Below, piece by piece: positions 6,130 through 6,324 of a DNA stretch of 6,324 nt. The notes beneath the pieces were generated by a model, which was given only the letters and a program-made list of their open reading frames with translations, searched no databases and was not told where the DNA came from. Within the stretch, counting starts at the first letter, position 1. Each line of letters begins with the position of its first letter. Source of the stretch: a bacterium (GTDB lineage Bacteria; Bacteroidota; Ignavibacteria; Kapaibacteriales; UBA961); NCBI GenBank assembly GCA_022844575.1, contig JALHLL010000204.1:1-6324 (forward strand), in the 5' to 3' direction. The translations under genes and the position numbers were made by a program.

Positions 6130-6324
6130 TTATTGAATGTAGCTAAGGAAAGAAAGTACTTTCATTAGATCAGAGTAGATTCTGTACCTATTTTTTAGTG
6201 CCAAGCGGTCATAAGAAAGAATATTATCTAAAACAAATGCTGATGTATGAGTTGCTCTAACAACATCAATTTCATCTTCAAATTTTTGCTTATCAAATAG
6301 AAAAACTTGAATATATGTTTCTAT
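6130..6324 (-). CDS. 3' end of an unrecognised gene (partial)
   Basis: Reading the minus strand from the right edge, 64 codons are open before a TAA (6130-6132); the start lies outside the window. The translated end begins IETYIQVFLFDKQKF and finishes SDLMKVLSFLSYIQ. It looks soluble and mainly helical, with no motif that I recognise. An open frame of this length in such AT-rich DNA is unlikely by chance, and the spacing to the DUF1801 gene (23 bases) fits a gene pair. Three of its four arginine codons are AGA or AGG (the fourth is CGC), whereas lepA and nuoC favour CGT and CGC, so the gene may have a different origin. No function can be assigned. Confidence 0.55.
   Translation of the reverse strand: METYIQVFLFDKQKFEDEIDVVRATHTSAFVLDNILSYDRLALKNRYRIYSDLMKVLSFLSYIQ

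Noticed and set aside
6152..6163. Perfect 12-base palindrome GAAAGTACTTTC
   Set aside because: It falls inside the partial coding frame, is AT-rich and has no second copy, so it is probably chance.

Overview
The window looks like chromosomal DNA from a member of the Bacteroidota/Chlorobiota supergroup. Ignavibacteria- or Kapabacteria-like lineages are my best guess, but this is inference without a database search. The support is protein flavour (the nuoC, signal peptidase I and fatty-acid hydroxylase types), start codons that mostly lack a Shine-Dalgarno sequence, and promoter-like elements of the TTTG / TAnnTTTG kind. Most of the content is housekeeping. I see no insertion sequence, CRISPR array, tRNA or rRNA.

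Layout: (1) 1-567 +, a fatty-acid hydroxylase/sterol desaturase superfamily gene whose 5' end lies outside the window. (2) 626-1144 +, nuoC (complex I 30-kDa subunit), standing alone with a possible promoter upstream and a hairpin terminator downstream. (3) 1268-1924 and 1939-2361 +, a predicted lipoprotein and a small helical protein, both unrecognised, 14 bases apart and probably cotranscribed. (4) 2474-4273 +, lepA (elongation factor 4), preceded by a 112-base gap holding a nested inverted repeat and a TAnnTTTG box. (5) 4288-5211 +, lepB (signal peptidase I), 14 bases after lepA and interrupted by one in-frame TAG. (6) 5257-5631 +, a STAS-domain anti-sigma-factor antagonist, ending at a strong terminator that works in both directions. 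(7) 5687-6106 -, a DUF1801 protein, convergent with the STAS gene. (8) 6130-6324 -, the 3' end of an unrecognised gene entering from the right edge.

The main oddity is lepB. The reading frame is open on both sides of the TAG and every conserved signal-peptidase motif is intact, but the stop lies between the catalytic Ser57 and Lys128, so the two pieces cannot be active unless the stop is read through. Possible explanations are a recent mutation in a strain with a second lepB copy, a sequence error, or real TAG readthrough or recoding. lepA-lepB adjacency is a known conserved arrangement and links translation to protein export. The STAS protein downstream and the lipoprotein pair upstream may share its transcription.
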